Positions 26,215 through 37,309 of a stretch of DNA of 64,000 nt are shown here, piece after piece. Position 1 is the stretch's first letter; each line of letters opens with the position of its first letter. The notes beneath the pieces are model-generated. The model was not told the origin of the DNA. It saw nothing but the letters and a program-made list of their open reading frames with translations, and did no database searches. Position numbers and translations under genes: made by a program. The DNA lies in NCBI GenBank assembly GCA_947568835.1, contig OX387606.1, positions 6,262,001-6,326,000 of the forward strand, in the 5' to 3' direction. Origin of the DNA: Protonemura montana (Eukaryota; Arthropoda; Insecta; Plecoptera; Nemouridae).

Positions 26215-28475
26215 TCAAGTCTAAAATTAGCCAACTTACACATTTTTGTCCCACATCGAAGGTTATAATAGTATCTTTGCTCTGTATGGCATTATTTTAT
26301 CAAAATTATTATTTATTTTTTGTTTTGTTCTTTGAAGTTTGTTTTGAAGTTTGAAATAAGCAGTCTGGTATACATTTCTTGCCACATGAGGCTCTCTAAA
26401 TGATGTTAGTTCTCACAATTCACTGACAATTTTTTTTTTGTTTTTTTGTGGCACTTTCACTATATCTAGCCAAAAAAAAGTTAAATGTGTTATCAATTTT
26501 AAATTGATATGAAATGGTACGAGTGCCAATAGGCTGGTAAATGAACTGGGACTTAGTTTAGGAAAGAAGGATACACAGCTTACCAAAGGCTAGATGGCCT
26601 CTTGTAAAAGATGAAGGAATTAAGACATTTTTGCTGCTGCTTCATTCAAGTAGGTTGAGGTAACCCACTCCCTTTCTTCTCTCCTAAGTTGCTTCTTCCT
26701 TATACAAAACAACACAGTTAATTTCACACTACCTGAATACGGCAGAAGCCGCAACTTTTTGTCTCTCTTTGCAATCAGCCATTCCAGCTCTGGTTTGTTG
26801 GGTTTCCTTCTTTCCTCTTCTCCAGTTCAAATAACATTGTAATGTGCTTGTAGCAGCAAAGCTGCTCTTAGCAGTGCTTAGATTTTGTTACCTCTTGAAT
26901 GAAGACAGAACTGATGAAACAACCACATACATCTTACAAGACATTGCACTTAGATTTGATTTTATTCTTTGTTCTTGTTTGTTGTTTGTTTAGTTTAGTT
27001 TTAAATAGTTTGGTTGGATGGGTTGGTATTTTCCTTTTTTATTAAGCAGTGCATTTAGAACTTTAGACTGATTATCTTGACTCTAAGGTATACTATATAG
27101 CTCAAATTTCTACATACATTTCTATATCAGATACGTATACTCTTTTCAACAGGAAGGTGAAAGATTTGAAAATGATGTTGAACAACAGTTAGATATTATA
27201 AAGACTGTAATGGTATGCCAGTCAAGGGTTGAAACCCTATTTTAATGTATAGGAACTACAGAGAAATCTAAAGACATTGCAATAGGTTTAGAAAATGTAG
27301 AAAATGATTGATTTTCAATGAATGACATGATCAAACCTATGTCACATGATTATTTTATTCCTAAACAAGTCATGGCATATTTTTATGTAAATAATGAATA
27401 CAAATACTGTTATTAATATCTTCCTTTCTTTCCCAACTGCATGCGACTGCACAGTGCACTATCCTCTCTCCATTAAGAACTGCCCATGCTTATTCCGGGC
27501 AATGAGACTAGCCTAAGTATGCTTATCTATCGATCAGAGCAATGAAGAGCACTTTCAGATTCGTATCAGATAAGACATAGCAATTTTGCTTCTTGTTACA
27601 CCACAGCCCTGTAAGTGGCACCACAATAAATCTACCGTAGTGTGAGACAAAAAACCACCCTTAACTACAAATAACTCGCTAACAACACCCACCTCTGGGC
27701 TAGTCTCTGCGTTGTCCAAAAAACCCTCAAGTACGTCTGCCTCCTATTTGTGTACTATTTGTCCCACCATCATGTTTTTTATCAGTGGTAGTTTTAATAC
27801 AACCATGACATGAAATTTTAGTTAATACAACCATGGAATTTTAGGGGTCTAATTTTAGGGGTCTAGGTTCCACAATACAACCACACAGTAAGTTGAGGAA
27901 CTTTTGAGGTACTATTGTCCCAATGACAGTAGAACTCTGAGCAAAGTTTTTACTTTACAATTTTATTAAATGACAGTCTACCTACATATCTCACATTATT
28001 TATTGATAATGCTTGGTAAAGCTTGGTATCTGATTATCTTTGAACAAAAGTTTAAATAAGGGATTTTCCACTGTGTTGACGGACAATGAAATCGTAAAAT
28101 AAAAATTGTCAAAATGTGGTTTTGGGATGGAGATTTCAAAAAATTTTCAATTTGTAAAAAAGAAAAGAATTTATTCCAAAAATGTTGAGTGTAAAAATAA
28201 GATTTGAAAAAATCTCAACTGATGAGAAAATACATTTTGTAAGACCCCCAAAAGCTTCGAGTTTTAAACTCCTGTGCACAAGTGTAATGTCTTGAATGAT
28301 CTTCAAACTGAAAAAAGGAGACAACATACATTTGAAATACTCTTGCAACTGCAGATTCCATAAAACTCATTTTTTTGCTAAGTGCCAATGGGGCTGTTGA
28401 TAATGAACTGATCTTATTGCGATACGTTTAAAGCTAAGCAGATGGAACACTCTGCCTTCCGGTAAATACGGTGCT
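26215..28475. other. Gene-free AT-rich region after MFSD6
   Basis: Begins with the transporter 3' UTR. A partial copy of the 25.6-kb MITE is at about 26515-26660. Beyond that I recognise no gene, RNA or complete element. Confidence 0.5.
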
Positions 28476-28553
28476 TCCCATGGGCGTCCGCAGGATTTTT
28501 TCCAGGGGGGTGCAAATGCTTCCAAGGATATCGACAAAAGGGCTTCAACTGGT

Positions 28554-28629
<76 letters not shown>
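28476..28629 (+). repeat. GGGCGTCCGCAGG repeat with 76-nt poly-G tract
   Basis: CCATGGGCGTCCGCAGGATT is followed by a G-rich stretch and an uninterrupted run of 76 G (28554-28629). An inverted relative, ending in GACGCCCATGGG, is at 31600-31675 and also has a poly-G run. It is an interspersed repeat of unknown class. The long homopolymer may mark an unresolved length. Confidence 0.7.
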
Positions 28630-28630
<1 letters not shown>

Positions 28631-29589
28631 AGAGAAGAAGGGTGGTAATTTGCCCTTATAGTACCACCATGCACTATGAGTACTGCATGGTCTAGTACAA
28701 GGGTTGAAAGTTGTTTTAAAAAGTAAAGCATTATGAGAATTATTTTGATCTTTGTGACTGAGATGTCTCACCCATTGGGTCTGTCAGTGACCATGTGCTA
28801 AAGCCACACTTGATAAAACTAAAAATGAACAGAAATTCATTTTGACGACGGTTCATTTTTGGATGGCAGTGTATTTAAAGGTGACTTTTGATGATAAAAC
28901 ATTGTAATTTTGCTATAAGTACAAGAGAAATGGGTGGCAGACCTCAGTGAATTAAGAACTGCAGGGTAAACTAGTGTAGGTAATTGAGCACTTTAATCGC
29001 GCGATGATAACGACGTAGCGTCCAGAAGACGACTCGTCGTTTTTTTATTTTATTTATTTATGTCTAGAAGAGTGTTATATTATGTTCATATTGATTTTAA
29101 ATTATTGTATCTTATATTTTTCTGTCATTAATACTTTTTGAAGCATATCTTATCTTTTCGCACTGAATAAGGTAAACACGCTTGCTACATGGTAGTATTG
29201 TATTACCACCCCATAGGGATGGGAGAGTTGGTGATAAAAATTGCCTACACGTATTATAGTGTTTGCCATTCAATAAGCATTAAACCCATCAACTAAAAAA
29301 GATAAAAATAAACAAGATTTAAAAGTTTGGAAACGGTTTGTTTGTCAAACTTTTGACAAAACTGTGAATATAATTTCTTTCCTTTATGACATTTACTTGG
29401 GAGTGCATATACAACTTTGGGCAACATTTCTTCCAACGGGCAGTTTTAATATGTCCAACTTAATTTATGAGACTCATCCCCACGGTTACACCTAATCAGA
29501 TACTTCTGTTTTCATCTTAACCTGCTTATTTAACTGGCATTTAGCATTGTGAAAATGGTGAGAATAGAAATGGAGAAGTTCGGCTGAAA

Positions 29590-29846
29590 TTTAGGTATTT
29601 TTCAGGAAGGCTTTCAGGAAGGTGCAACTCGAACAGCAGGATTCCTCCACAAATCCATGCAGTCGAGTGTTTGATAAGCAAGGCTAATGAATTTGCTGTA
29701 CTAAATTTCATTCCTCCAACCTCTCTCCCGAACATAACTGATCATGTGTATGATGGTCACCCATCCAATACCTTACCCGGCGCAGTGTTGCTTAACGTCG
29801 GTGATCTCACGAGAACCGGTGTTTCCAGCACGCCAAACCGTTCGGT
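29590..29846 (-). mobile_element. 5S rRNA-derived SINE, copy 1 (head and body)
   Basis: On the minus strand from about 29846: a 5S-like head with CACCGGTTCTCGTGAGATCA, CGTTAAGCAACACTG and TTGGATGGGTGACC, which are the recognisable 5S rRNA internal-promoter regions (A-box and C-box). A body follows with TTCGGGAGAGAGGTTGG and a CATGGATTTGTGGAGGAATC block. The 3' tail seen in other copies is absent. Confidence 0.75.
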
Positions 29847-30559
29847 GTGACGATTCGAGGAGAGCTCGTAAGCAATCGGACCCGCTGTGTGACTTGATTT
29901 GGTCAAGAACACTCACATCTAACAAATGCTAACATAGTTAAAATGAATCTAATTAAACATCCGCAATTAAAGCACGAGAATTTGCAGTTCTTTAGCATCT
30001 GCATGCCTGGAAAACATTTGGTCTGTGATAGTAGCCGTGGACGCCATTGCTGTTATCACCTCGATCCACTTCGAAAACCGGTCAGCCAATAGGAACAGAG
30101 CTTCAGTCGATCGAAAGTACGAGGCGGGGTCGATCGAGCACGTGTTGTGACGTCACTTGCACAGCGATGCAGCAGGTTTCAGGCGATACTCTTCTGTCGG
30201 CTACTCGCCTGGTACGAAGAGACACATTTTCGCCTCGTTTTAGACGATTATTTCAGTTGAAACTTGTCATGGTTGGATTAACCGTACGTATAGGCAGTCC
30301 CGTGGCACTCACGCGTACCACGAGTTGCTTCAAAGTTTTCACAGGCAAACTAAATTTCCTGACAACGTCATTCGTTCTCAGCTACTTGACACGATTGTTA
30401 TGAAATATAGCTTTGAATTTTAGGCAAAGGCAACGAACGCCTCAAAATAGGACCGATCGGGAGATACAAATATGTGATATTCTGACTTTTGTTGCAAAAC
30501 TTGTTGCAAACCTTTACAAGATACGATATGTATTGCTTTGTAGTGTGATCTTACAGATC

Positions 30560-30972
30560 TTACAGATTGATTGATTGATTTATTGATTAGTGCCGTTTAA
30601 CGACGCACTGTTTTGACAACGGAAAATGTGGCACTGGTCTTATAGTGCCGGTAAATGAGTGAGTGATGATGAGAATGATGATTTACCTTCCTAATTAAGA
30701 AGGGAAGAGGGGAAACCCGGTGCACGTGACCTACTCCTGTCGACGAGCACCAATGGGACCACTGGCTTAACGTCCCCTCCGCAATTAAACAATTGAAAAA
30801 TTTACAGCAATTGAAAAAATTGAAGGACGGTACAACTCGAACCACAGGATTTCTCCACAAATCCATGCTGTCGAGAGGTTGATAAGCAAGGCGAGTTAAG
30901 TTTCTGAACTAACTTTCAACCCTCTAACCTCTCTCCCGAACAGAAATGGTCATGTGCATGATGGTCACCCAT
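30560..30972 (-). mobile_element. 5S rRNA-derived SINE, copy 2 (head truncated)
   Basis: On the minus strand it starts in the remains of the 5S head (GGGTGACCATC). It continues through the shared body (TCGGGAGAGAGGTTAGAGGG, ATGGATTTGTGGAGAAATCC, CCGGGTTTCCCC) and ends in GTCAAAACAGTGCGTCGTTA followed by AATCAATCAATCAATC. The tail is a simple repeat of four bases. Confidence 0.7.
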
Positions 30973-31599
30973 ATTTCAGAAGTCAAATCAAAAGCTGACA
31001 ATCATGTGAAATGATTTAAAGCATAAATTTAAATTGCAAATGGGGTTGGATTGTTTCGCTCGCTACGCTCATCAAACACATACCATTTCATTGTTTTAAT
31101 GTCGAAGTCGATACGGGAAAAATAACTTCAATAACCACAATTTAAAGGGTCAAATTAAGTTACAGTAGACATTTGCATTACATGCATGCTCCCTTATGAT
31201 ATCAGCGATCAGAGGCGCCGAAGCAGAGAACTGATCATATTCAGAGATCAGCCAGATCAGTGAACTCCAGTCTGCTAGAGCCTCTCTTGCAGTCCTGGAA
31301 CATCAAACACGGAAGAGATTTTTCTGCTTTTTGACTGCCGAGTTAAATTTTAACCAGTGGGACTTGTTTCGCGGCGACCAGCACTACAGCGAAATGAGTA
31401 ATTCGGCTCTGGATGGGCGCGGAGTTTCGTGTCTACAAGATAGCCGTCAAAAAACAAGGTGTGAGCTTACGATTCTTTTGAAATAAGGAACCTGGACCAA
31501 TAACTTTGCTCGCTGCCAGGAAAAATTAAAATTGATTTCGTTGCGTGGAGCGAAACAAGCATGCCCTGTTACGGAATACCTGCACAGAGGCGACGGCGA

Positions 31600-31690
31600 A
31601 TGTTTTTTCCACGGGGGGGGGGGGGGGGGGGGGGGGCAAGCGCACCCTCTTGCACCCCCCTTCAGACGCCCATGGGTACCCCCTTCAATT
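31600..31690 (-). repeat. Inverted relative of the GGGCGTCCGCAGG poly-G repeat
   Basis: On the minus strand it reads TACCCATGGGCGTCTGAAGG, then GGGGTGCAAGAGGG. On the plus strand it includes a run of about 24 G beginning near 31613. It matches the element at 28.5 kb in inverse orientation. Confidence 0.6.
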
Positions 31691-31912
31691 TTGAGCAAAT
31701 AAATGAAAACCACATTTTTGTAAATGTTAGCCTTTTTATGGCTAGGGCTGGGCGTTCTCTTTGTAGGGTCATGACCGGCCCTGCGGTACGAGTGGTATTG
31801 GCAATAGCAAAAAGGTATTTTTATGCGTTAGATTGGCGTTAGATTTTTATATTCATCAGCCTTTTAACGTCAAAATTATCGTTTTATTAACCACGTATAT
31901 CTGTCAGATTTT

Positions 31913-32593
31913 CCCTGCCCTGTCGCTTCGACAAGTCAGTTCACTGGTTATCGTCGAATACCTGCTCGGAGGAACAAAGAAATACCTTTTCACCTTTGCC
32001 TCGGGGACACTGTCTGTTTCCTGTATCTAGAGAAACTAATTCGCACTAATTTGTGACAGCAACTGAAGGGGTAGGATTATTGCTGTTGATCATATACTAT
32101 TTTTTAAGTCACGATTTTATAATATAAAACTTACAAAAGCCGTCATACAGAAACCCACCCATACTTTCGATTTTTCATATCATTTTTATTTATAAGATCC
32201 AGAAAGAAAATTTCTCAAAGATTAAATTTTTACGTTTATAGCATACAATTAAAGTGCCTGAGTGAGCCTGATGTTAAATTTCTCTAAAATTAAAATGAAC
32301 CATCTTCCTCGTTTCTTTAAAACAGAAGATAACATTAAACAATAGAATCGAACTGGCATCGTCTCACAAAAGTGGTTTTGTCAAGCCAGCTTGAAACTGA
32401 TGAAAAGAACGGTTGCTTCCCGTTTCTAAAAATAGCACGCAGTTTTCGCTACCTGGCAATCGCTAGCCCGTCGGCAGGGTCACAAATACCGCATTTTCTG
32501 ACGTCCTGCAATCATGGTCCAGAAAACCGGCAGTAAACTTAACATAGACTATGCGGCTCCACCCATACCCATTCTTTTCTCTAAGATACTACC
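31913..32593 (+). mobile_element. Older right-end fragment of a P-like element
   Basis: About 680 bp homologous, with many substitutions and indels, to 36511-37309, the 3' non-coding end of the P-like element. Shared words are CTGTCGCTTCGACAAGTCAG, TTTGTGACAGCAACTGAAGG and TTCTCTAAG at the terminus. It abuts the left end of the P-like element in the same orientation. Its own coding region is missing. Confidence 0.65.
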
Positions 32594-32636
32594 TCTAAGG
32601 TAGTACCTTAGAGAAAATAATACGGTAGGGTAGAGC

Positions 32637-33764
32637 CAGTGGTTAATTTGTGCGTAAACTCACGTAAACTCCGTTTATCTACCTATTTTCATGCGTAAAC
32701 CCCGTTTACTCACCTTCCCTATTCCTATACCAGTGACCGCAGTAGCCCGTGTAAATGATGTGATTTGATTTCTAACAATCGTGTAAGCCAAAACAATATT
32801 TTTAATACCAACATGCTTCAATAGCAAGAAAAGCCGAGTTTTATGTTATGTCTAACTCTAAGGTTTGTAGCAATAACTGAGATTCACGCGAATGCATCGA
32901 GGAGCTCCTAGCATCGTTACATAGTATTCCTAGCTGTGCGCGAGCCGCAACCCTTTGATAGGCAGCGCCGACGAAACAAAGCCAGCGTTCGGACCAACAT
33001 TTTCCGAAAACTTAAAAGCTAAACTTTCAGAAAAATTTCCCCTTTTTTCCTGGGACACAGCTTCATATTTTTCATCCCCACTACTCCCATTTATTTAGTA
33101 AAAAATCCCTCAATCATGCAGTCGCGATGCTTTCTTAAGCCGAGGAAGTTGCGTTCTTTTCATCGGCCAACATGCCGCTAGGGAAGCGCGGGGTCGACGC
33201 TGGTGGGTCGGGCTCACACTCAAACAGTAAATCCAAAATTACTTGTTTTTTTACTCAAGTTAATGCAGTAAGTGTTGTTGATGTCAATGCAAGTTCATGT
33301 TCTTCGGCAACTGGGAATGGTCGAGATGCAGAGAAGTCGTTGCCCGAAAGAGAAATCGCCATGGTCCAGAATAGTATGGTTCTCGAAGGTAATTCAATTA
33401 TGATAGTATAAACGTAGAATAAAATAAATAGAACTACGCACTTGACACTGCCCTGTGAGCTGTGAAATTGCCCATGGTATACATATCGGTAAATAGGTTA
33501 ATGGTGTAAAAGCGCACCAAGGGCTGGCTACCGCCTGCCCACACGCTCTCACGATCTTGCGAAGAACGATATACATAATAAAGCATGACATATCCACCAA
33601 TCCATGCTATCAGGAGGTTGCTCACCTATAACCATCCCACTAGGTACCAAATTCTTAAATGGCGCACACTAGTCTCCTCCAACCCCCCCCCCCCCCCCCC
33701 CCCCCCCACACTGTTTCAATAAAGTTAGGGTTTACCCACCTTTTCCGATACAAATTAACCACTG
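32637..33764. mobile_element. hAT-superfamily element (non-autonomous)
   Basis: Starts CAGTGGTTAATTTGT and ends with its exact inverse ACAAATTAACCACTG. An 8-bp target duplication GGTAGAGC flanks it at 32629-32636 and 33765-33772. The 8-bp duplication and CAGTG ends are hallmarks of hAT. It is 1128 bp with a poly-C run near 33685-33707 and a 79-aa frame at 33172-33411 that contains ITCFFTQ, only faintly like the start of some hAT proteins. It is inserted in the left arm of the P-like element. Confidence 0.85.
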
Positions 33765-34097
33765 GGTAGAGCTGTATAAGGATAGGGCGAGTTTCTGCCC
33801 GATTGAGGCTGGTGTTCTGGTATGACGCTAGGGCGTAGTATTCGACGGTAGCGCCAAACGGTGATTGCTAGTAACTTTTTGACTACTTTATCGACGTGCC
33901 TGAGGCTAACTAAGAAATAAATTCTTTGGGTCGAGCCAGGTACATCTGGTGGGCTCGAAAGGTTTACTATTTTTAGAAACTCAGAATCACAAACATGTGT
34001 AATCTTTTTGCTTAGCAGGCTAGCGAAATATTAGGCCCCCGTTTTACCTGCGTTTTCAAATACTAGCTGAGAGTGGTTTCGGTAAAAGCGACCTTTA

Positions 34098-34767
34098 TGG
34101 CCCGTTTAGTGCTACTGAAATAAACGTCGCGCGCAAACTTTGCGCGCAAAATAGTAGCGCGTTGGAACTTTGCGTGCAAATTAACCATTTAGTGCTGCGC
34201 GAAAAAACTCCGCAAGCGGTCGAGCAAGTCCACAAAAATGGCGGACCATGATACGGCTGTCCGTCAGTGGCATGCAGAATGTGTTTATTTGTGGCAAATA
34301 TGTTGCTATAATCTTGCTGTGCGCCACAGGAAAGCCAAAATTTTGATAGCTCTTTCGTCATTGACACCTCGACAAAGAAGCTGTCACGTACGTGAAATTT
34401 TACGTAATAGACGGAAACAAGGCGCCCACCTTAACCTAGTGGCTGAAATGCGGCTAAGTGACCAGCAGGGCTTTTTCAATTTTCATCGTATGAAATACGA
34501 TGTTGTACGATGTCTGAGTTGATTCCGATTTCCGAGCGCCTTGCGAAGATCAGAACCTATTCCGAATCTCGACTTTACAAGGCTGTATCTCGCGTACAAA
34601 ATGTTGCGCGCGAAAAAAGTTCAACATGGTTGAAGTCTGAAACGCTGCCGAACAAAGTGGCGCGAGGTTTGTCACGTGACCATAGATCGAACTGTGATTG
34701 GCTGACCGCGATTATTTGCGCGCAAAGTTTGCGCGCGACGTTTATTTCAGTAGCACTAAACGGGCCA
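34098..34767 (+). mobile_element. PIF/Harbinger-type element with transposase fragment
   Basis: Perfect inverted repeats of about 50 bp begin TGGCCCGTTTAGTGCTACTG and run into alternating GCGCGCAAA words. The flanking duplication is TTA (34095-34097, 34768-34770), the TWA type of PIF/Harbinger. Inside, 34238-34522 encodes 94 aa ending in VREILRNRRKQGAHLNLVAE and MRLSDQQGFFNFHRM, which resembles the N-terminal region of Harbinger transposases; the frame then shifts. No DDE core is present, so it is non-autonomous. Inserted in the P-like element just before its transposase ORF. Confidence 0.82.
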
Positions 34768-34881
34768 TTACTCACAATGCGTCAAAACGTACTCCACACA
34801 TATTATTCATAAAACAGATATATTTAATTATTTGTGGAGTCAATCTTATTCCCAACATTTGATGCATTTTGTTAACTGAAT

Positions 34882-36456
34882 ATGCGATTTGTTAAGATGA
34901 TAAGATTTTTTTATTGGAAGCATATTAAATCACCAGTTACACCTCGAAAGCGTAAGCTGATGAAGAATTTGGGAGCCGCTAAATTAGCGGTAAAGCGTAG
35001 CAAAAGCCAGGCGGTATATTGGAAGAATAAACATTCAATGATTCGTGATTTGTCAAGAGAGGATGTAGCAATAGCTTCCGCTTCGTTTTTGCCTCCTGAC
35101 GTGCACACGTTTTTCAAAATGCAATTGCTGCATAAGAAAACGCAGAAATGGACTTCTGCTGAAAAACAGCTCGCACTGGCCATGCATTACAAGAGCCCTG
35201 TCTTGTATTCAGATTTAAGGGAGAGGTTTGATTTCAATCTGCCGGGCAAGTCTGCAATTGAGAGATGGCTCAGTGAGTTGGACTTGCAGCCAGGTCTATG
35301 CGCATCGCTGATGTCAAAGCTGCGCGAAAAGATGGCCCAAATGTCCCCTGTTGAGCGCGAGTGCGTTCTTGTTTTCGACGAAATGTCGATTAAGAGAGAT
35401 CTGCAATATTCCCCTCGATATGACTTGATTGAAGGTTTCGAAGATTTGGGTGAATTGGGTAGGAAGGCGACCTCTGGATCACATATTCTTGTATTTATGA
35501 TTCGTGGCCTTAATTTTAGTTACAAGATGCCCTTGGCATTTTCTGTGGCTGGCACAAATGTGTCTGGGGATGATATGTTGAAATTAGTGAAACAAAATAT
35601 CATAGCCCTATTTGAAGCGGGTGCGGTAGGTCGTGCTTTCACATGTGACCAGGGGTCGAACTACCAATCTCTAATGAAGAAGTTGAATCTGGAGCTTGGC
35701 GAACAATTTTTCAAACACCCAAATGGTCGTAAAATATATGCTCTTTACGACGTGCCACATTTGTTCAAAAGCATCAGAAACAATTTGATCAGCAAAGATT
35801 TCTTTGTCGCGCTAGACGGTGTTGTCCAGCAAGTGTCTTGGCGCGATGTGCGAGATGCTTATGTCATAGACCAGGGATCAAACTTGGCTAGAGGCAATGT
35901 TAAGTTAACCACTCGACACATTGCACCTAATAAATTTGACAGGATGTCTGTGAATCTGGCTGTCCAAGCGCTCTCGGGGTCAACGGCGGCGTTGATAAAC
36001 ACGTTGATTGGGACCGGAGAGTTAAAATCGAGAACTGCATCGTCCACTGCTAAATTCATAGGCATCCTCAATAATCTCTTTGACGCACTGAACAGCTCAA
36101 TTATGTTGGTTTCGAACCATTATAATTGTGCTATATCTAGGAAAAATCGGATTGCTCGGAACACTTTAGAAAATGCTCCTGAATTCATTGATACTTGGGT
36201 GGTGTGTAAGCGGACATCGCGGGACAGGCTTTATCCCCCTTGCTTCGTAGGGCTCAGAAATACCATCCGCGCCATCCTTGAATTGTTGAATGATTTGGAA
36301 GCAGAGGGTTATTATTTCCTCCTCACTCCTCGCTTAAACCAAGATCCCATTGAGTGTTTGTTTTCGATGATTCGAGCTCGTGGTGGATTCGATCGCAATC
36401 CAACGACTCGGCAGTTGATTCGCTTTTGGTGGCCATCATTGCAATGCAGTTTATAA
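34882..36456 (+). CDS. P-element/THAP9-like transposase (524 aa, likely incomplete)
   Basis: Open frame without introns. Core signatures are VLVFDEMSIKRDLQYSP (D166), FTCDQGSNYQSLMKKL (D256), a YDVPHLFKSIRNNL block and LNQDPIECLFSMIRARGG (E491) with NPTTRQL. These fit the RNase-H-like DDE catalytic domain, the GTP-binding insertion and the C-terminal part of P-type transposases. The N-terminal THAP zinc finger (C2CH) expected in autonomous members is absent; the Harbinger insertion ends 115 bp upstream and may have separated an upstream exon. The C-terminus after RQLIRFWW departs from the family pattern, suggesting truncation or an unrecognised splice. Activity cannot be inferred. Confidence 0.85.
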   Translation: MRFVKMIRFFYWKHIKSPVTPRKRKLMKNLGAAKLAVKRSKSQAVYWKNKHSMIRDLSREDVAIASASFLPPDVHTFFKMQLLHKKTQKWTSAEKQLALAMHYKSPVLYSDLRERFDFNLPGKSAIERWLSELDLQPGLCASLMSKLREKMAQMSPVERECVLVFDEMSIKRDLQYSPRYDLIEGFEDLGELGRKATSGSHILVFMIRGLNFSYKMPLAFSVAGTNVSGDDMLKLVKQNIIALFEAGAVGRAFTCDQGSNYQSLMKKLNLELGEQFFKHPNGRKIYALYDVPHLFKSIRNNLISKDFFVALDGVVQQVSWRDVRDAYVIDQGSNLARGNVKLTTRHIAPNKFDRMSVNLAVQALSGSTAALINTLIGTGELKSRTASSTAKFIGILNNLFDALNSSIMLVSNHYNCAISRKNRIARNTLENAPEFIDTWVVCKRTSRDRLYPPCFVGLRNTIRAILELLNDLEAEGYYFLLTPRLNQDPIECLFSMIRARGGFDRNPTTRQLIRFWWPSLQCSL

Positions 36457-37309
36457 GAGTGTCGAAGTCATCGAACACAAATTGAACACAAATCGAACAC
36501 ATTTACCCTGTCCTGTCGCTTCGACAAGTCAGTTGGATAAACAACACTGGTTCGCGTCGAATACCTGCTCGGAAGAAACAAAAGGAATTCTTTTTTCACC
36601 TTTGCCTCGGGCATACTTTATGTTTCCTGCACATAGAAAAACTAATTCGCAATAATTTGTGACAGCAACTGAAGGGATCGGATTATTTCTGTTGATTATA
36701 TATTTCATAAGTCGCAATTTTATAGCATAAAACTAAAAAATAAAACGTCATCCAGAAACCTACGAAAATGTTTCAGATTTAGATTGTTTTTAAACAATTA
36801 GTGGCAGAAAGAAAATACCGCTGTCAAAGATTAAATTCCACTTTACACTTACAAGTAAAGAACCTGAATGAGCCTGATGTTCAAAATCTCTTAAGATTAA
36901 AAGTAACCATCGACAAGGATGAAATGGATTTCCTTGTTTCAAGTCACAGAGTCCATGTACACATTAGAGTTGATTTGGTATCGTCTCACGACGATACTCG
37001 GGACTGGTGAACAGAATGGTCGCTACCCGCTTCTAAAAATAGCACACCCTTTTCGCTACCTGGTAATTGCGATCCCGCCGACAGGCTCACAAATATCGCA
37101 TTTTCTGACATAGCCTGAGCCGAGTCGGTAAGGTAGTCATGTAGTTCCTAGGCAGTGCCACTAAAATCCCGCAATCGCTAGCTGCTGGCACCCCAAACGA
37201 CTGCTGCGATCATGGTGTGATGCCACAGAAGGTCCACAAAGTTGACAGAAACTTTAACACAGACTGTACGGCTCTACCCTACCCGTATTATTTTCTCTAA
37301 GGTAGTACC

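Larger units (their letters stand above)
32594..37309 (+). mobile_element. P-element-like DNA transposon with nested insertions
   Basis: Ends are inverted: GGTAGTACCTTAGAGAAAAT (left, from 32599) against ATTTTCTCTAAGGTAGTACC (right, ending 37309), continuing inward to a shared GGTAGGGTAGAGC/GCTCTACCCTACC. Between them are a hAT element (32637-33764), a Harbinger-type element (34098-34767), a THAP9/P-type transposase ORF (34882-36456) and about 850 bp of 3' non-coding DNA. Without the two insertions the element would be about 2.9 kb. Target-site duplication was not resolved because an older P fragment abuts it. Confidence 0.75.

Noticed and set aside
28367..28771. Open frames of 100-134 aa with long poly-Pro or poly-Gly
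   Set aside because: They are translations of the 76-nt G homopolymer and its repeat; no family resemblance and no gene structure.
31913..37309. Direct repeats at 31.9-32.6 and 36.5-37.3 kb as LTRs of a retrotransposon
   Set aside because: The repeats are strongly diverged, their outer ends are P-type terminal repeats, the inner frame is a P-type transposase, and no gag/pol is present.
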